Shown: positions 7,183 to 15,088, counted from the first letter of the stretch. The stretch: 23,235 bases of DNA from DAIMZM01 sp036733985 (GCA_036733985.1 DAIMZM010000032.1:1-23235); one strand, 5' to 3'. A program made the numbers and translations. The notes: a model not told the origin generated them from the sequence alone.

Positions 7183-7330
7183 CCCTGCCCCCCTTGGCCA
7201 GGGTATTAAAGCGGTACGGATTGGCCTGAAGATTACACAAGATATTGCCATTTGTTAGAGAACTTGGTTTTTGTACCCGAGAATACCGCCAAACAAGCAG
7301 GAACAATATTATTATTTGAGAGTGATAAGT

Positions 7331-8035
7331 ATGCGGAACAAAGAAAATATGTCCCTTATCCTGGCGGAGATCAAAAATTACGGTCAGCCCATCGGCGCGG
7401 CCATGTTAAGCCGGCGGATCCATATGCCCCCGGCCACCATTGGTAAAATTTTAGCCAAATTGGAAGACCAAGGGCTTCTGGAAAAGGTCAGCAATAAAGG
7501 CCGGCTGTTAACCAAAGCAGGCCATGATTTTTTGAGAAAAGAAAACACCAGGCAGACGGTGATCAATAGCGCCAATAAGCTTTACCATATGGCTGAGTCG
7601 ATCTCGGAAAAGGGATTGATCGAAATTTTGGAGGTCCGGAAACTCCTGGAATGCAAAGCGGCTGAAATGGCCTGTATCAATGCGACTGATGAAGATATTG
7701 CGGAATTGGACACTATTTTTTTCGGCTATGTTTGTGAGATCAACCACGGCGGCTTAGGGGATGAGCAGGACTTAAAGTTTCATCTTAAAATAGCGGAAAT
7801 ATCAAAGCAGACTTATCTCTATAATCTTTTGAAAATAGTCTTATTGGAAAAAGACGCCTACGCCAAACTTGCCGTGGCCATCCATTCGCAAATCACCAAA
7901 TATATGGTTGACCATGAGAAACTGCTGGAGGCTATTAAAAACCGCTGTCCTGAGCAGGGGAAACTGAGCATGGAACGGCATCTGGATCATCTGCTGGAAG
8001 TCGTCAACGACCTGGCGGCCGGTACTGTAAATTAA
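7331..8035 (+). CDS. FCD-domain transcriptional regulator with RNase R/NrpR-type winged helix
   Basis: This 234-residue protein has an N-terminal winged helix (6-65, with IKNYGQPIGAAMLSRRI then PPATIGKILAKLEDQGLLEK). It resembles the HTH_12 domain found at the start of NrpR and RNase R more than a classical GntR helix. The C-terminal part (about 95-230) is an all-helical FCD ligand-binding domain as in FadR-type regulators: EVRKLLECKAAEMA, then Asp147/His151 in DLKFHL, His195 and His217, the usual metal/ligand set. Such proteins sense organic acids. It lies 148 bases after the dehydrogenase and converges on the ligase genes, so either is a plausible target. The start is uncertain: the ATG at 7331 has a weak site (GAGTGATAAGT); 7349 is an alternative. 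Confidence 0.75.
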   Translation: MRNKENMSLILAEIKNYGQPIGAAMLSRRIHMPPATIGKILAKLEDQGLLEKVSNKGRLLTKAGHDFLRKENTRQTVINSANKLYHMAESISEKGLIEILEVRKLLECKAAEMACINATDEDIAELDTIFFGYVCEINHGGLGDEQDLKFHLKIAEISKQTYLYNLLKIVLLEKDAYAKLAVAIHSQITKYMVDHEKLLEAIKNRCPEQGKLSMERHLDHLLEVVNDLAAGTVN

Positions 8036-8059
8036 GGAAACAGCGGTTGTCTGTCAGCC

Positions 8060-8102
8060 GGCAACAAAAGAGAGCGCCCTTCGGCGCTCTCCTTTTGTTG
8101 CC
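8060..8102. terminator. Strong bidirectional terminator between convergent genes
   Basis: ggcaacaaaag (8060-8070) plus agagcgcc (8071-8078) pair with ggcgctct (8083-8090) and cttttgttgcc (8092-8102), with one bulged C and a CTTC loop. It sits between the rightward regulator gene and the leftward ligase gene and can serve both. Confidence 0.85.
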
Positions 8103-8117
8103 TTGATTCCAGGGCTG

Positions 8118-10421
8118 TTACAGCTGGCGGCGGATGATTTTGCCGCTGATGGTCTTGGGCAGGGATTCCCGGAATTCCACGATGCGGGGGTATTTATAGG
8201 GGGCGGTGCGATGCTTCACATAGTCCTGGATCTCCTGCTTCAATTGATCGCTGGCTTCCACGCCCTTGGTCAGCACGATGCAGGCTTTCACCACCTGGCC
8301 CCGGGTCTCGTCCGGGCTGCCGCAAACCGCGCATTCCAGCACATAAGGCAGCTCCATGATCACGCTTTCGATCTCGAAGGGGCCGATGCGGTAGCCGGAG
8401 GATTTGATCAGATCGTCGGTGCGGCCCACATACCAGAAGTAGCCGTCCTCATCCCGCCAGGCCGTATCGCCGGTATGGTAATAGCCGTCATGCCAGGCGG
8501 CCTGAGTTTGTGCCTGATCCCCGTAATAGCCGGTGAACAGGCCGCAGGGGCTGCCTTCGGCGGTGCGGATACAGATCTCCCCGGTTTCGCCCTGTTTGGC
8601 CGGATTCCCGTCTTTATCCAGCAGCTCCACCTGGTATAAGGCGCTGATCGGCTTGCCCATAGAGCCGATCCGGGGCGTCATGCCCTTTAAGCTGCCGATC
8701 ATCACCGTGGTTTCGGATTGGCCGAAGCCCTCCATCACCGAAAGGCCGGTGGCTTTCTTGAACTGGTGGAAGACCTCCGGGTTCAGGGCCTCCCCGGCGG
8801 TGGTGGCATGCTTGATGGAGGAGAGGTCGTATTTGGACAAATCTTCCTTAATCAGGAACCGGTACATGGTGGGCGGCGCGCAAAAGGTGGTGATGCCGTA
8901 CTGGGCGAACATGGGCAGGATATCATGGGCCTCGAAGCGGTCGAAGTCATAGACGAACACCGCGGCCTCGCTCAGCCATTGACCGTAAAGCTTGCCCCAC
9001 ATGGCTTTGGCCCAGCCCGTATCGGAGATGGTCAGATGCAGGCCGTTGGGATCCACGCATTGCCAATAATGGGCGGTGATGAAATGGCCCAGGGGGTATT
9101 TGTAATTGTGGGCGGCGATCTTCGGGTAGCCGGTGGTGCCGGAAGTGAAGAACATCAGCATCAGGTCTTTGCCGCAGGCGCTTTCCTCTGTCCGCTCAAA
9201 GCTGCTGCGGAACATCAGGTATTCCTCGTCGAAATCATGCCAGCCCGGCTCAGCGCCGTTCACCATGATCCTGGCCTGGATACCACTATAATTTTCCATG
9301 GCCAGCTCAGCCTCGCGCCAGGATTCGCTGTCCGAGGTGCAGATAATGGCGCTGACCCCGGCGGCCTGGAAGCGGTATTCGAAGTCTTTTTGCAGCAGCT
9401 GGTCTGTGGCGGGAATGATGATGGCGCCCAGCTTGTGCAGGCCCATGATGATGAACCAGAACTGATGGTTGCGGCGCAGGGCCGTCATGACCCGGTCGCC
9501 TTTTTTGATGCCTAAGGATTTGAAATAATTGGCCACCCGGTTGCTGCCCCTGCTGATATCCTCAAAGGTGAAGCGCCGCGCCTCTTTATACCGGTCCACA
9601 TGGACCAGGGCCAGCTTATCCGGCTTGGTGCGGGCCAGCTCATCCACCACGTCGAAAGCGAAGTTGAAGTAATTCTCATTTTTGAAGGTGATGGCCCGCA
9701 GCCCGCCTTTTTCATTTTCGTCGGTGATGATGAAATCTTGCCAGATGCCCTTTTCCTGGTCAGGGGCCTGCTCCAGCCGGATCAGCCCTTCCTTTTCCTG
9801 GCTTTTCAGATCCGCCGGCTCAGGCACCGGCTCGCCGTAAGGATTCAGCACAATGGCGTAAAACATGCAGTCCTGGCCGCCCACAGCCGCCATGCCATGG
9901 GGGGTGCCGCTGTCATAATAAATGCTGTCCCCGGCGGACAGGGTCTCCGTATGTTCGCCCACCTGCACCTTGAGCTGGCCGCTGATGACGATATCGCATT
10001 CCTGGCCCGCATGGGAGGTCAGCTCGATATCGCTGTATTCCGCACCGGGATGATAGATGGCCCGCACCTGCAGGGGCTGGGCGATGCGGTTCTTGAAACT
10101 GGGGGCCAGATTATAGTAGACCATGCCATGGGCTTCCTCGATCCGCTGCCCCTCGCCGCTGCGGGTGACGATATAAGAGCTCAGGGTGGGGCTGGCGCCT
10201 TCGATGATATCGGTGACGTCCACGTTCAGCACCTGGGCCGTGCGGTAGAGGAAAGCGAAGTTCAGATCGCTTTCGCCGGCTTCGCATTCCAGGTAAGCGT
10301 CCAGGCCCACCCCGGTCAGGCGGGCCATTTCTTCCTGGCTGATGCCCTGGATCTCCCGGAGCTCTTTGATGCGGCCGGACATTTCCTTCAGTTTGTAGGC
10401 TAATGCGGTAGTCTGGTCCAT
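8118..10421 (-). CDS. XRE-cupin-acyl-CoA ligase fusion protein, copy 1
   Basis: This 767-residue protein has three parts. An XRE helix-turn-helix (about 14-74: RIKELREIQGISQEEMARLTG) is followed by a cupin (about 118-192: SHAGQECDIVISGQLKVQVG, then GDSIYYDSGTPHGM). A complete ANL-superfamily acyl/aryl-CoA ligase (about 250-767) completes it. The adenylation P-loop is FFTSGTTGYPK (424-434); YYHTGDTAWRDEDGY and YVGRTDDLIKSSGYRI mark the hinge region; Lys761 in TISGK is the catalytic lysine. The ligase part resembles medium-chain acyl-CoA synthetases. It should convert a carboxylic acid, ATP and CoA to acyl-CoA, AMP and pyrophosphate. Whether the fused HTH still binds DNA is unknown. The ATG at 10421 follows GGAGG at 9 bases. 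The gene has its own promoter and T-box leader and is a tandem paralogue of the gene upstream. The substrate is not readable; the T-box suggests an amino-acid link. Confidence 0.9.
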   Translation of the reverse strand: MDQTTALAYKLKEMSGRIKELREIQGISQEEMARLTGVGLDAYLECEAGESDLNFAFLYRTAQVLNVDVTDIIEGASPTLSSYIVTRSGEGQRIEEAHGMVYYNLAPSFKNRIAQPLQVRAIYHPGAEYSDIELTSHAGQECDIVISGQLKVQVGEHTETLSAGDSIYYDSGTPHGMAAVGGQDCMFYAIVLNPYGEPVPEPADLKSQEKEGLIRLEQAPDQEKGIWQDFIITDENEKGGLRAITFKNENYFNFAFDVVDELARTKPDKLALVHVDRYKEARRFTFEDISRGSNRVANYFKSLGIKKGDRVMTALRRNHQFWFIIMGLHKLGAIIIPATDQLLQKDFEYRFQAAGVSAIICTSDSESWREAELAMENYSGIQARIMVNGAEPGWHDFDEEYLMFRSSFERTEESACGKDLMLMFFTSGTTGYPKIAAHNYKYPLGHFITAHYWQCVDPNGLHLTISDTGWAKAMWGKLYGQWLSEAAVFVYDFDRFEAHDILPMFAQYGITTFCAPPTMYRFLIKEDLSKYDLSSIKHATTAGEALNPEVFHQFKKATGLSVMEGFGQSETTVMIGSLKGMTPRIGSMGKPISALYQVELLDKDGNPAKQGETGEICIRTAEGSPCGLFTGYYGDQAQTQAAWHDGYYHTGDTAWRDEDGYFWYVGRTDDLIKSSGYRIGPFEIESVIMELPYVLECAVCGSPDETRGQVVKACIVLTKGVEASDQLKQEIQDYVKHRTAPYKYPRIVEFRESLPKTISGKIIRRQL

Positions 10422-10440
10422 GATATTTTCCTCCCAAGCA

Positions 10441-10480
10441 AAATAAAAAACTCGTCTCAAAGATATACTTTGAGACGAGT
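10441..10480 (-). terminator. T-box-controlled terminator of ligase copy 1
   Basis: Arms 10450-10462 and 10468-10480 form a perfect 13-pair stem around a 5-base loop, followed on the minus strand by a U-rich run (complement of 10441-10449). The CTCAAA in its promoter-proximal (5') arm can instead pair with TTTGAG next to the T-box sequence, giving the alternative antiterminator fold. Confidence 0.88.
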
Positions 10481-10727
10481 CATCAATACCCGCGGTACCA
10501 CTCAAATTGCGCGTTTGGCTACGCGCCCCCTCAAGGACTCCAACAAGCCCGTCGCATTAACGCAGCTTCACGGGAGGCTCTACTGGCGATGATCGCTTTC
10601 TGCTCTCCAGCTCGGGAGCGACCGGTCATTGGGCCATTTTGGTTATTGGCTCGCACCAAACGCCAACTCTCTGAAACCAGCGGGGCCCGACCCTCTCCGT
10701 CATTGCTTTTAGGCCGGTATGAAATTA
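10441..10727 (-). promoter_or_regulatory. T-box leader of ligase copy 1
   Basis: Read on the minus strand, the leader has the Stem I AG-bulge motif CAGAGAG (10673-10667) and the distal loop GGTGCGAGCC. The T-box proper is TGAGTGGTACCGCGG (near 10504-10490), with the terminator described separately. T-box RNAs bind a specific tRNA through a specifier codon. An uncharged tRNA stabilises the antiterminator and switches the gene on. The bulge reads UGGU, which pairs with a tRNA having A73. I place the specifier at 10625-10623 (CCG, Pro), preceded by GA and followed by a purine. That assignment is tentative; the in-register alternative is ACC (Thr). Confidence 0.88.
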
Positions 10728-10733
10728 GTTGCT

Positions 10734-10762
10734 ATTATAGCATCAGCCGCCTGCCTTGTCAA
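10734..10762 (-). promoter_or_regulatory. Consensus SigA promoter for ligase copy 1
   Basis: On the minus strand, TTGACA (10762-10757) and TATAAT (10739-10734) are both perfect hexamers, with a 17-base spacer. The -35 box begins 9 bases after the stop codon of ligase copy 2. Copy 1 is therefore transcribed independently, with strong initiation and control left to the T-box. Confidence 0.85.
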
Positions 10763-10770
10763 CCGCTTTT

Positions 10771-13050
10771 TTATAATTGTTTGCGGATGATCTTGCCGCT
10801 GATGGTCTTGGGCAGGGATTCCCGGAATTCCACGATGCGGGGGTACTTATAAGCCGCGGTATGCTGCTTCACATAGTCCTGAACCTCTTTTTTCAGCTGC
10901 TCGCTGCCTTCCACGCCTTTGGTCAGCACGATGCAGGCTTTCACCACCTGGCCCCGGGTCTCGTCCGGTGCGCCGCAAACCGCGCACTCCAATACATAAG
11001 GCAGCTCCATGATCACGCTTTCGATCTCGAAGGGGCCGATGCGGTAGCCGGAGGATTTGATCAGATCGTCGGTGCGGCCCACATACCAGAAGTAGCCGTC
11101 CTCATCCCGCCAGGCCGTATCGCCGGTATGGTAATAGCCGTCATGCCAGACCAGGTCGGTTTGGGCCTGATCCCCGTAATAGCCGCTGAAGAGGCCGCAG
11201 GGGCTGCCTTCGGCGGTGCGGATGACGATTTCCCCGGTTTCGCCCTGCTTCACCAAATTGCCTTCGCTATCCATCAGATCCATCTGGTACAGGGGGTTGG
11301 GCTTGCCCATGGAGCCGATCTTGGGCGTCATGCCCACCAGGTTGGCAATGCTGAGGGTGCTCTCGGTCTGGCCGAAGCCCTCCATCACCGAAAGGCCGGT
11401 GACTTTCTTGAACTGGTGGAAAACCTCCGGGTTCAGGGCCTCCCCGGCAGTGACTGCATGCTTGATAGAGGACAGGTCGTATTTGGACAAGTCTTCTTTA
11501 ATGAAGAAGCGGTACATGGTGGGCGGCGCGCAGAAGGTGGTGATCTGGTACTTGGCAAACATGGAAAGCAGCTCATGGGCGTCGAAGCGGTCGTAGTCAT
11601 AGACGAATACCGCGGCTTCGTTCAGCCATTGGCCGTAGAGCTTGCCCCAGAGGGATTTCATCCAGCCGGTTTCCGAGATGGTCAGATGCAGGCCGCCCGG
11701 CTCCACGCATTGCCAGTATTTGGCGGTAACGAAATGACCCAGAGGATAAGTATGGCTATGGGTGACCAGCTTGGGATAGCCGGTGGTGCCGGAGCTGAAA
11801 TACATGACCATGGGTTCGTCGCCTTGGGCGCTTTCCTCTGTCCGCTCAAAGCTGCTGCGGAACATCAGGTATTCCTCGTCGAAATCATGCCAGCCCTCCC
11901 GGACGCCGTTGACCATGACCTTCATGGTCAGCTCGGGATAATCCGCCATGGCCTCCTCGGCCTGACGCCAGGCCTCGCTGTCGGCGGTGCAGATGATACC
12001 CTTGACCCCGGCGGAGCGGTAACGGTATTCAAAGTCATGGGCCAGCAGCTGATCCGTGGCCGGCACCGCCACCGCGCCCAATTTATGCAGGGCCAGCAGG
12101 ATAAACCAGAATTGATAGTTCCGGCGCAGCACCAGCATAATGCGGTCGCCCTTTTTCACGCCCAGGGATTTAAGATAGTTGGCGGCCCGGGAACTGTTGC
12201 GGCTGATATCCTCAAAAGTGAAGTGGCGCTCCAGCCGGTTCCGGTCCAGATGCAGCATGGCCAGCTGATCCGGCTTGGTTCTGGCCAGCTCGTCAACGAT
12301 ATCGAAAGCAAAGTTGAACTGTTTTTCATTTTTAAAAGAAATGGTTTGTAAAGCGCCATGCTCATCTTCCACCGGCGTCACGAAATCCTGATAGATCAGG
12401 GGCTCGGTTTGCCTGGTGGCCATGATGGTTTCGGTCAGCTCCTGCTGGCTGGCTTCCGCGCCGGGCAGGATCACGGCGCAAAAGACGCAGTCCTGGCCGT
12501 CGATGGCGATCATGCCGTGGGGTGTGGAGCTGTTGTAGTAGATGCTGTCCCCTTCGTTCAGCACCTCAGTATGTTCGCCGATGCGCACCTTCAGCCGGCC
12601 TTGCAAAACCAGGTCGAATTCCTGGCCGTCATGGGTGGTGGTGTGGATGGGCTTATCCTGCAGGGCCGGGTCATAGGCGTAATGCACCCAATAGGGCTCG
12701 GCGATCTTATCCCGGAGCAGGGGCGCCATATTTTTGATCAGGATGCCCGGCTCTTTGGCGGTGATCTGGCCGCCGCCGCTCCTGGTCACGGTATAGGTTT
12801 TCAGGTAGGCGCTTTTACCTTCCAGCAGGTCGATGATCTCCACATCAAAGGTCAGGGCGCATTTGTGGATAAAAGTAAAAGGCAGGTCTATGGCGCCGGA
12901 TTCATAGTCCAAATACTCTTCGGGCGTCACGTCGGTGGCTTCTGCCAGCTGGGCCGGGCTCATGCCGGAAATTTCCCTGAGCTCGCGGATACGGGTGGCG
13001 ATCTCGTAGATACGGGCTGTGGCGGCATTGTTTTTGTCCATGACGTTCAT
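10771..13050 (-). CDS. XRE-cupin-acyl-CoA ligase fusion protein, copy 2
   Basis: This 759-residue paralogue of copy 1 has the same order. An XRE helix-turn-helix (about 17-75: RIRELREISGMSPAQLAEATD) is followed by a cupin (about 118-196: THDGQEFDLVLQGRLKVRIG, GDSIYYNSSTPHGM). An AMP-forming acyl-CoA ligase completes it, with P-loop YFSSGTTGYPK and catalytic Lys753 in TISGK. The ligase halves of the two copies are nearly identical over long stretches, especially the C-terminal ~100 residues, while the HTH and linker regions differ clearly. The likely reaction is ATP-dependent CoA activation of an organic acid; the two copies may differ in substrate or in the cupin ligand. The ATG at 13050 has AAGGAG 8 bases upstream; an internal ATG at 13041 is less likely. 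It has its own promoter and T-box leader. Confidence 0.9.
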   Translation of the reverse strand: MNVMDKNNAATARIYEIATRIRELREISGMSPAQLAEATDVTPEEYLDYESGAIDLPFTFIHKCALTFDVEIIDLLEGKSAYLKTYTVTRSGGGQITAKEPGILIKNMAPLLRDKIAEPYWVHYAYDPALQDKPIHTTTHDGQEFDLVLQGRLKVRIGEHTEVLNEGDSIYYNSSTPHGMIAIDGQDCVFCAVILPGAEASQQELTETIMATRQTEPLIYQDFVTPVEDEHGALQTISFKNEKQFNFAFDIVDELARTKPDQLAMLHLDRNRLERHFTFEDISRNSSRAANYLKSLGVKKGDRIMLVLRRNYQFWFILLALHKLGAVAVPATDQLLAHDFEYRYRSAGVKGIICTADSEAWRQAEEAMADYPELTMKVMVNGVREGWHDFDEEYLMFRSSFERTEESAQGDEPMVMYFSSGTTGYPKLVTHSHTYPLGHFVTAKYWQCVEPGGLHLTISETGWMKSLWGKLYGQWLNEAAVFVYDYDRFDAHELLSMFAKYQITTFCAPPTMYRFFIKEDLSKYDLSSIKHAVTAGEALNPEVFHQFKKVTGLSVMEGFGQTESTLSIANLVGMTPKIGSMGKPNPLYQMDLMDSEGNLVKQGETGEIVIRTAEGSPCGLFSGYYGDQAQTDLVWHDGYYHTGDTAWRDEDGYFWYVGRTDDLIKSSGYRIGPFEIESVIMELPYVLECAVCGAPDETRGQVVKACIVLTKGVEGSEQLKKEVQDYVKQHTAAYKYPRIVEFRESLPKTISGKIIRKQL

Positions 13051-13094
13051 TCTCGTTCTCCTTTATGCATATTTTTTCCGGCAGGGGAGACGGG

Positions 13095-13135
13095 AAAATA
13101 AAAAGACCCGTCTCAAATCAGCTTTGAGACGGGTC
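13095..13135 (-). terminator. T-box-controlled terminator of ligase copy 2
   Basis: Arms 13105-13117 and 13123-13135 form a perfect 13-pair stem with a 5-base loop, followed on the minus strand by a run of U (complement of 13095-13104). As in copy 1, CTCAAA of the promoter-proximal arm can pair with TTTGAG beside the T-box sequence. Confidence 0.88.
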
Positions 13136-13385
13136 GAATATACCCGCGGTACCACTCAAATTGCGCGTCTGGCTACGCGCCACCTCAAGGGCTCCAACAA
13201 GCCCGTCGCATTAACGCAGTTTCACGAGAAGCCTTAATAGCCCGGATGCGGCGTTCTGGCTTCCAGCTCGGAAGTGATAGGTCTGACGGGCTTGTTGTTA
13301 TTGGCTCGCAGCTGCCGCCAACTCTCTGAAAACACCTTTGCCCGACCGTCTTCGTCACAGCTTTTAGGCAATATGGAATTATTGA
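13095..13385 (-). promoter_or_regulatory. T-box leader of ligase copy 2
   Basis: On the minus strand the elements are the same as in the first leader. Stem I has CAGAGAG (13328-13322) and CTGCGAGCC; the T-box is TGAGTGGTACCGCGG (near 13157-13143), with a UGGU bulge and a terminator. The region between Stem I and the T-box (AATGCGACGGGCTTGTTGGAG and onward) is almost identical to the first leader, while Stem I has diverged. At the position matching CCG in leader 1 this leader has CCU (13281-13279), again after GA and before a purine. Both leaders would therefore read tRNA-Pro. The reading is by eye, without a covariance model. Confidence 0.88.
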
Positions 13386-13390
13386 CGCTA

Positions 13391-13419
13391 AGTTTAGCAT
13401 AGCCCAGGATCTTTGTCAA
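13391..13419 (-). promoter_or_regulatory. SigA promoter for ligase copy 2
   Basis: On the minus strand, TTGACA (13419-13414), a 17-base spacer ending in TGC, then TAAACT (13396-13391). The -10 box is weaker than that of copy 1. The region from here to 13567 otherwise holds only AT-rich DNA and the start region of trmK. A possible rightward promoter (TTGAAA near 13513, TATAAA near 13534) has a short 15-base spacer and is not listed. Confidence 0.65.
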
Positions 13420-13567
13420 GCAGTTTTTTTTGCAAAAAAAAATTTTTATGGCAGGGCGTGGGACGAATTTCCTCGAATAAAGAAATACAGCGGTTCTTTG
13501 CCGCCGCGGGTTTGAAAAAGGGAGTAAATGGGTATAAAAGCGCTGGCAGATAAATAAAGGAGCCTGG

Positions 13568-14278
13568 ATGCAGAGCAAATTGCAAGCGCGGCTTAGAGCA
13601 GCCGCCCAGCTGGTCCTGCCGGGAAAAACAGCGGCGGATATCGGCACGGATCATAATTATCTGCCGGTTTTTTTGGTAAACAGCGGTATTTGCCCTTTTG
13701 TCATCGCCAGCGATAAAGCTGCCCAGGCCTATGAAAACGCCCGGCGCTCCCTGGAACAACAGGGCCTTGCCAGCCGGATTTCTCTCAGGCAGGGGGATGG
13801 GCTCAGCGTTTTGGCGCCCGGGGAAGCCGCCACGCTGATTCTGGCCGGCATGGGCGGGCGGCTGATCATGGAGATCCTGGCCGGCCGGCCGGAAGTGACG
13901 GCCCGGGCGGAACGGCTGGTGCTGCAGCCCCAGAAGAATGCGGACAGCTTGCGCTATTGGCTGGCGGACCATGGCTGGCGTATTGTGGAAGAGATGATTG
14001 CCTGGGACAGCGGCTTCTATTATGTGCTGATCGCCGCTGAGCCGGGAAGCATGGACTTAAGCGCGGATGAGGCGGCGTTCGGCCCCTGCCTGCTGAAGTC
14101 GGGGCATCCGCTGTTCCTCCGCTATTTGCGCTGGCGGCTGTCCGGGCTGGAGAGCCTGACGGCCCGCCTCAGGGAGACGGCGGGCGGGGCAGGCCAAAGC
14201 CGTTTGGCAGACCTGGAAGACCAGGCTTGCCGCATCCAACGGATTTTAGCAGCGCTCCCAGCCTGCCCTGACGGGTAG
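13568..14278 (+). CDS. trmK: tRNA (adenine(22)-N(1))-methyltransferase TrmK
   Basis: This 236-residue protein has the TrmK/COG2384 signature: SAM-binding ADIGTDHNYLP (23-33), RQGDGLSVL (74-82) and the family hallmark LILAGMGGRLIMEIL (90-104). LQPQKNADSLRYWL and a helical C-terminal domain follow. TrmK methylates N1 of adenosine 22 in the D-loop of bacterial tRNAs, using S-adenosylmethionine. AAGGAG lies 7 bases before the ATG. It is common for trmK to lie near rpoD/sigA and a Nif3-like gene; here the next gene is the C4 zinc-ribbon protein, and no Nif3-like gene is present between them. Confidence 0.92.
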   Translation: MQSKLQARLRAAAQLVLPGKTAADIGTDHNYLPVFLVNSGICPFVIASDKAAQAYENARRSLEQQGLASRISLRQGDGLSVLAPGEAATLILAGMGGRLIMEILAGRPEVTARAERLVLQPQKNADSLRYWLADHGWRIVEEMIAWDSGFYYVLIAAEPGSMDLSADEAAFGPCLLKSGHPLFLRYLRWRLSGLESLTARLRETAGGAGQSRLADLEDQACRIQRILAALPACPDG

Positions 14279-14354
14279 AGCAACCGCCCGGAGTTTGGCC
14301 GGATTTTGTGGGATGAGGAGATGGGGAAAAATCAGAGAGAGAGGATTCTTGACC

Positions 14355-15068
14355 ATGATGCTGAAACGACTGTATCAACTACAGGGGGTTGAAGCAGCTA
14401 TCTTGGCTGTGGAGCAGGAAAAGCGGGATTCTGATGAATATAAAAGCCTGCGCGCCATCCGCAATGCTTTTGAAAACAAAAAGCACCAATACCTAAGATT
14501 GGAAAACGACTTGAAGCAGCTGGAGGAGCAGTTGACGGCTTTTCCCCAGCGCATCGAGGCGGTGGGCCAGAAATTGGCGGAGGAGCGCAACGCCATCTAT
14601 AATGGCAGCGTCCTGAATACCAAATCCCTATCCGCCCGGGAGGCCCAGGCCGCGGTACTGGAGGAAAGGCTGGCCGAGCTGAAGGCGCTGCAAGCGGTGT
14701 ATGAAGGCGAGACAGCCCAGAAGCAGGCTGCCCATCTGCAGCTGAAACAGGAAATGGAGCAGCAATACGCTGAATTCCGCCAGGTCAAGGAAGCCTATCA
14801 GGCCAAGGAAAAAACCCGTCAGGACCGGCTGGACGCCCTGAGCGGCCAGAAGCAGGCGCTGATCGATCAGATCGACGAAGCCTCCTTACGCTGGTATGAA
14901 GGGGAGCGCCAGCGTTTTGCCGGTACGCCCGTGGCTTTGCTCAGCGCGGAGCATGTTTGCGGCGGCTGTCATACCCTGGTGCCGCCCATTGCCTTTAAGC
15001 GCGGCCAACAAAAACAACGCATTTATTGCGAACGTTGCGGCCGTTGTTTATTTATTGACGAAGAATGA
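14355..15068 (+). CDS. C4-type zinc-ribbon coiled-coil protein (COG1579)
   Basis: This 237-residue protein has a long helical coiled coil (about 1-190, many Glu/Lys/Gln/Ala heptads). A C-terminal zinc ribbon follows: CGGC (Cys202, Cys205) and CERC (Cys225, Cys228), with an extra Cys231. The architecture matches the COG1579 family, predicted nucleic-acid-binding proteins often encoded near trmK and rnpB, whose exact role is unknown. The start is uncertain. The ATG at 14355 has AGAGG about 12 bases upstream; 14313 would add 14 residues with an unconvincing N-terminus. The last codons contain the -35 box of the rnpB promoter. Confidence 0.85.
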   Translation: MMLKRLYQLQGVEAAILAVEQEKRDSDEYKSLRAIRNAFENKKHQYLRLENDLKQLEEQLTAFPQRIEAVGQKLAEERNAIYNGSVLNTKSLSAREAQAAVLEERLAELKALQAVYEGETAQKQAAHLQLKQEMEQQYAEFRQVKEAYQAKEKTRQDRLDALSGQKQALIDQIDEASLRWYEGERQRFAGTPVALLSAEHVCGGCHTLVPPIAFKRGQQKQRIYCERCGRCLFIDEE

Positions 15069-15083
15069 TTCATCGTGTATAAT
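15055..15083 (+). promoter_or_regulatory. SigA promoter of rnpB
   Basis: TTGACG (15055-15060), a 17-base spacer, then TATAAT (15078-15083). The -10 box ends 5 bases before the first paired base of the RNase P RNA at 15089. The -35 box overlaps the last codons of the zinc-ribbon gene. Confidence 0.85.
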
Positions 15084-15088
15084 AGTTA

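Noticed and set aside
10777..12351. A 524-codon open frame on the plus strand
   Set aside because: It lies fully antisense to ligase copy 2, has no ribosome site and encodes low-complexity His/Gly/Ala-rich sequence typical of an antisense shadow in GC-rich DNA.
10441..13400. Near-identical blocks at 10490-10560 and 13140-13210 as ends of a mobile element
   Set aside because: Both blocks are in the same orientation and are the conserved parts of T-box leaders; no transposase or target-site duplication is seen.
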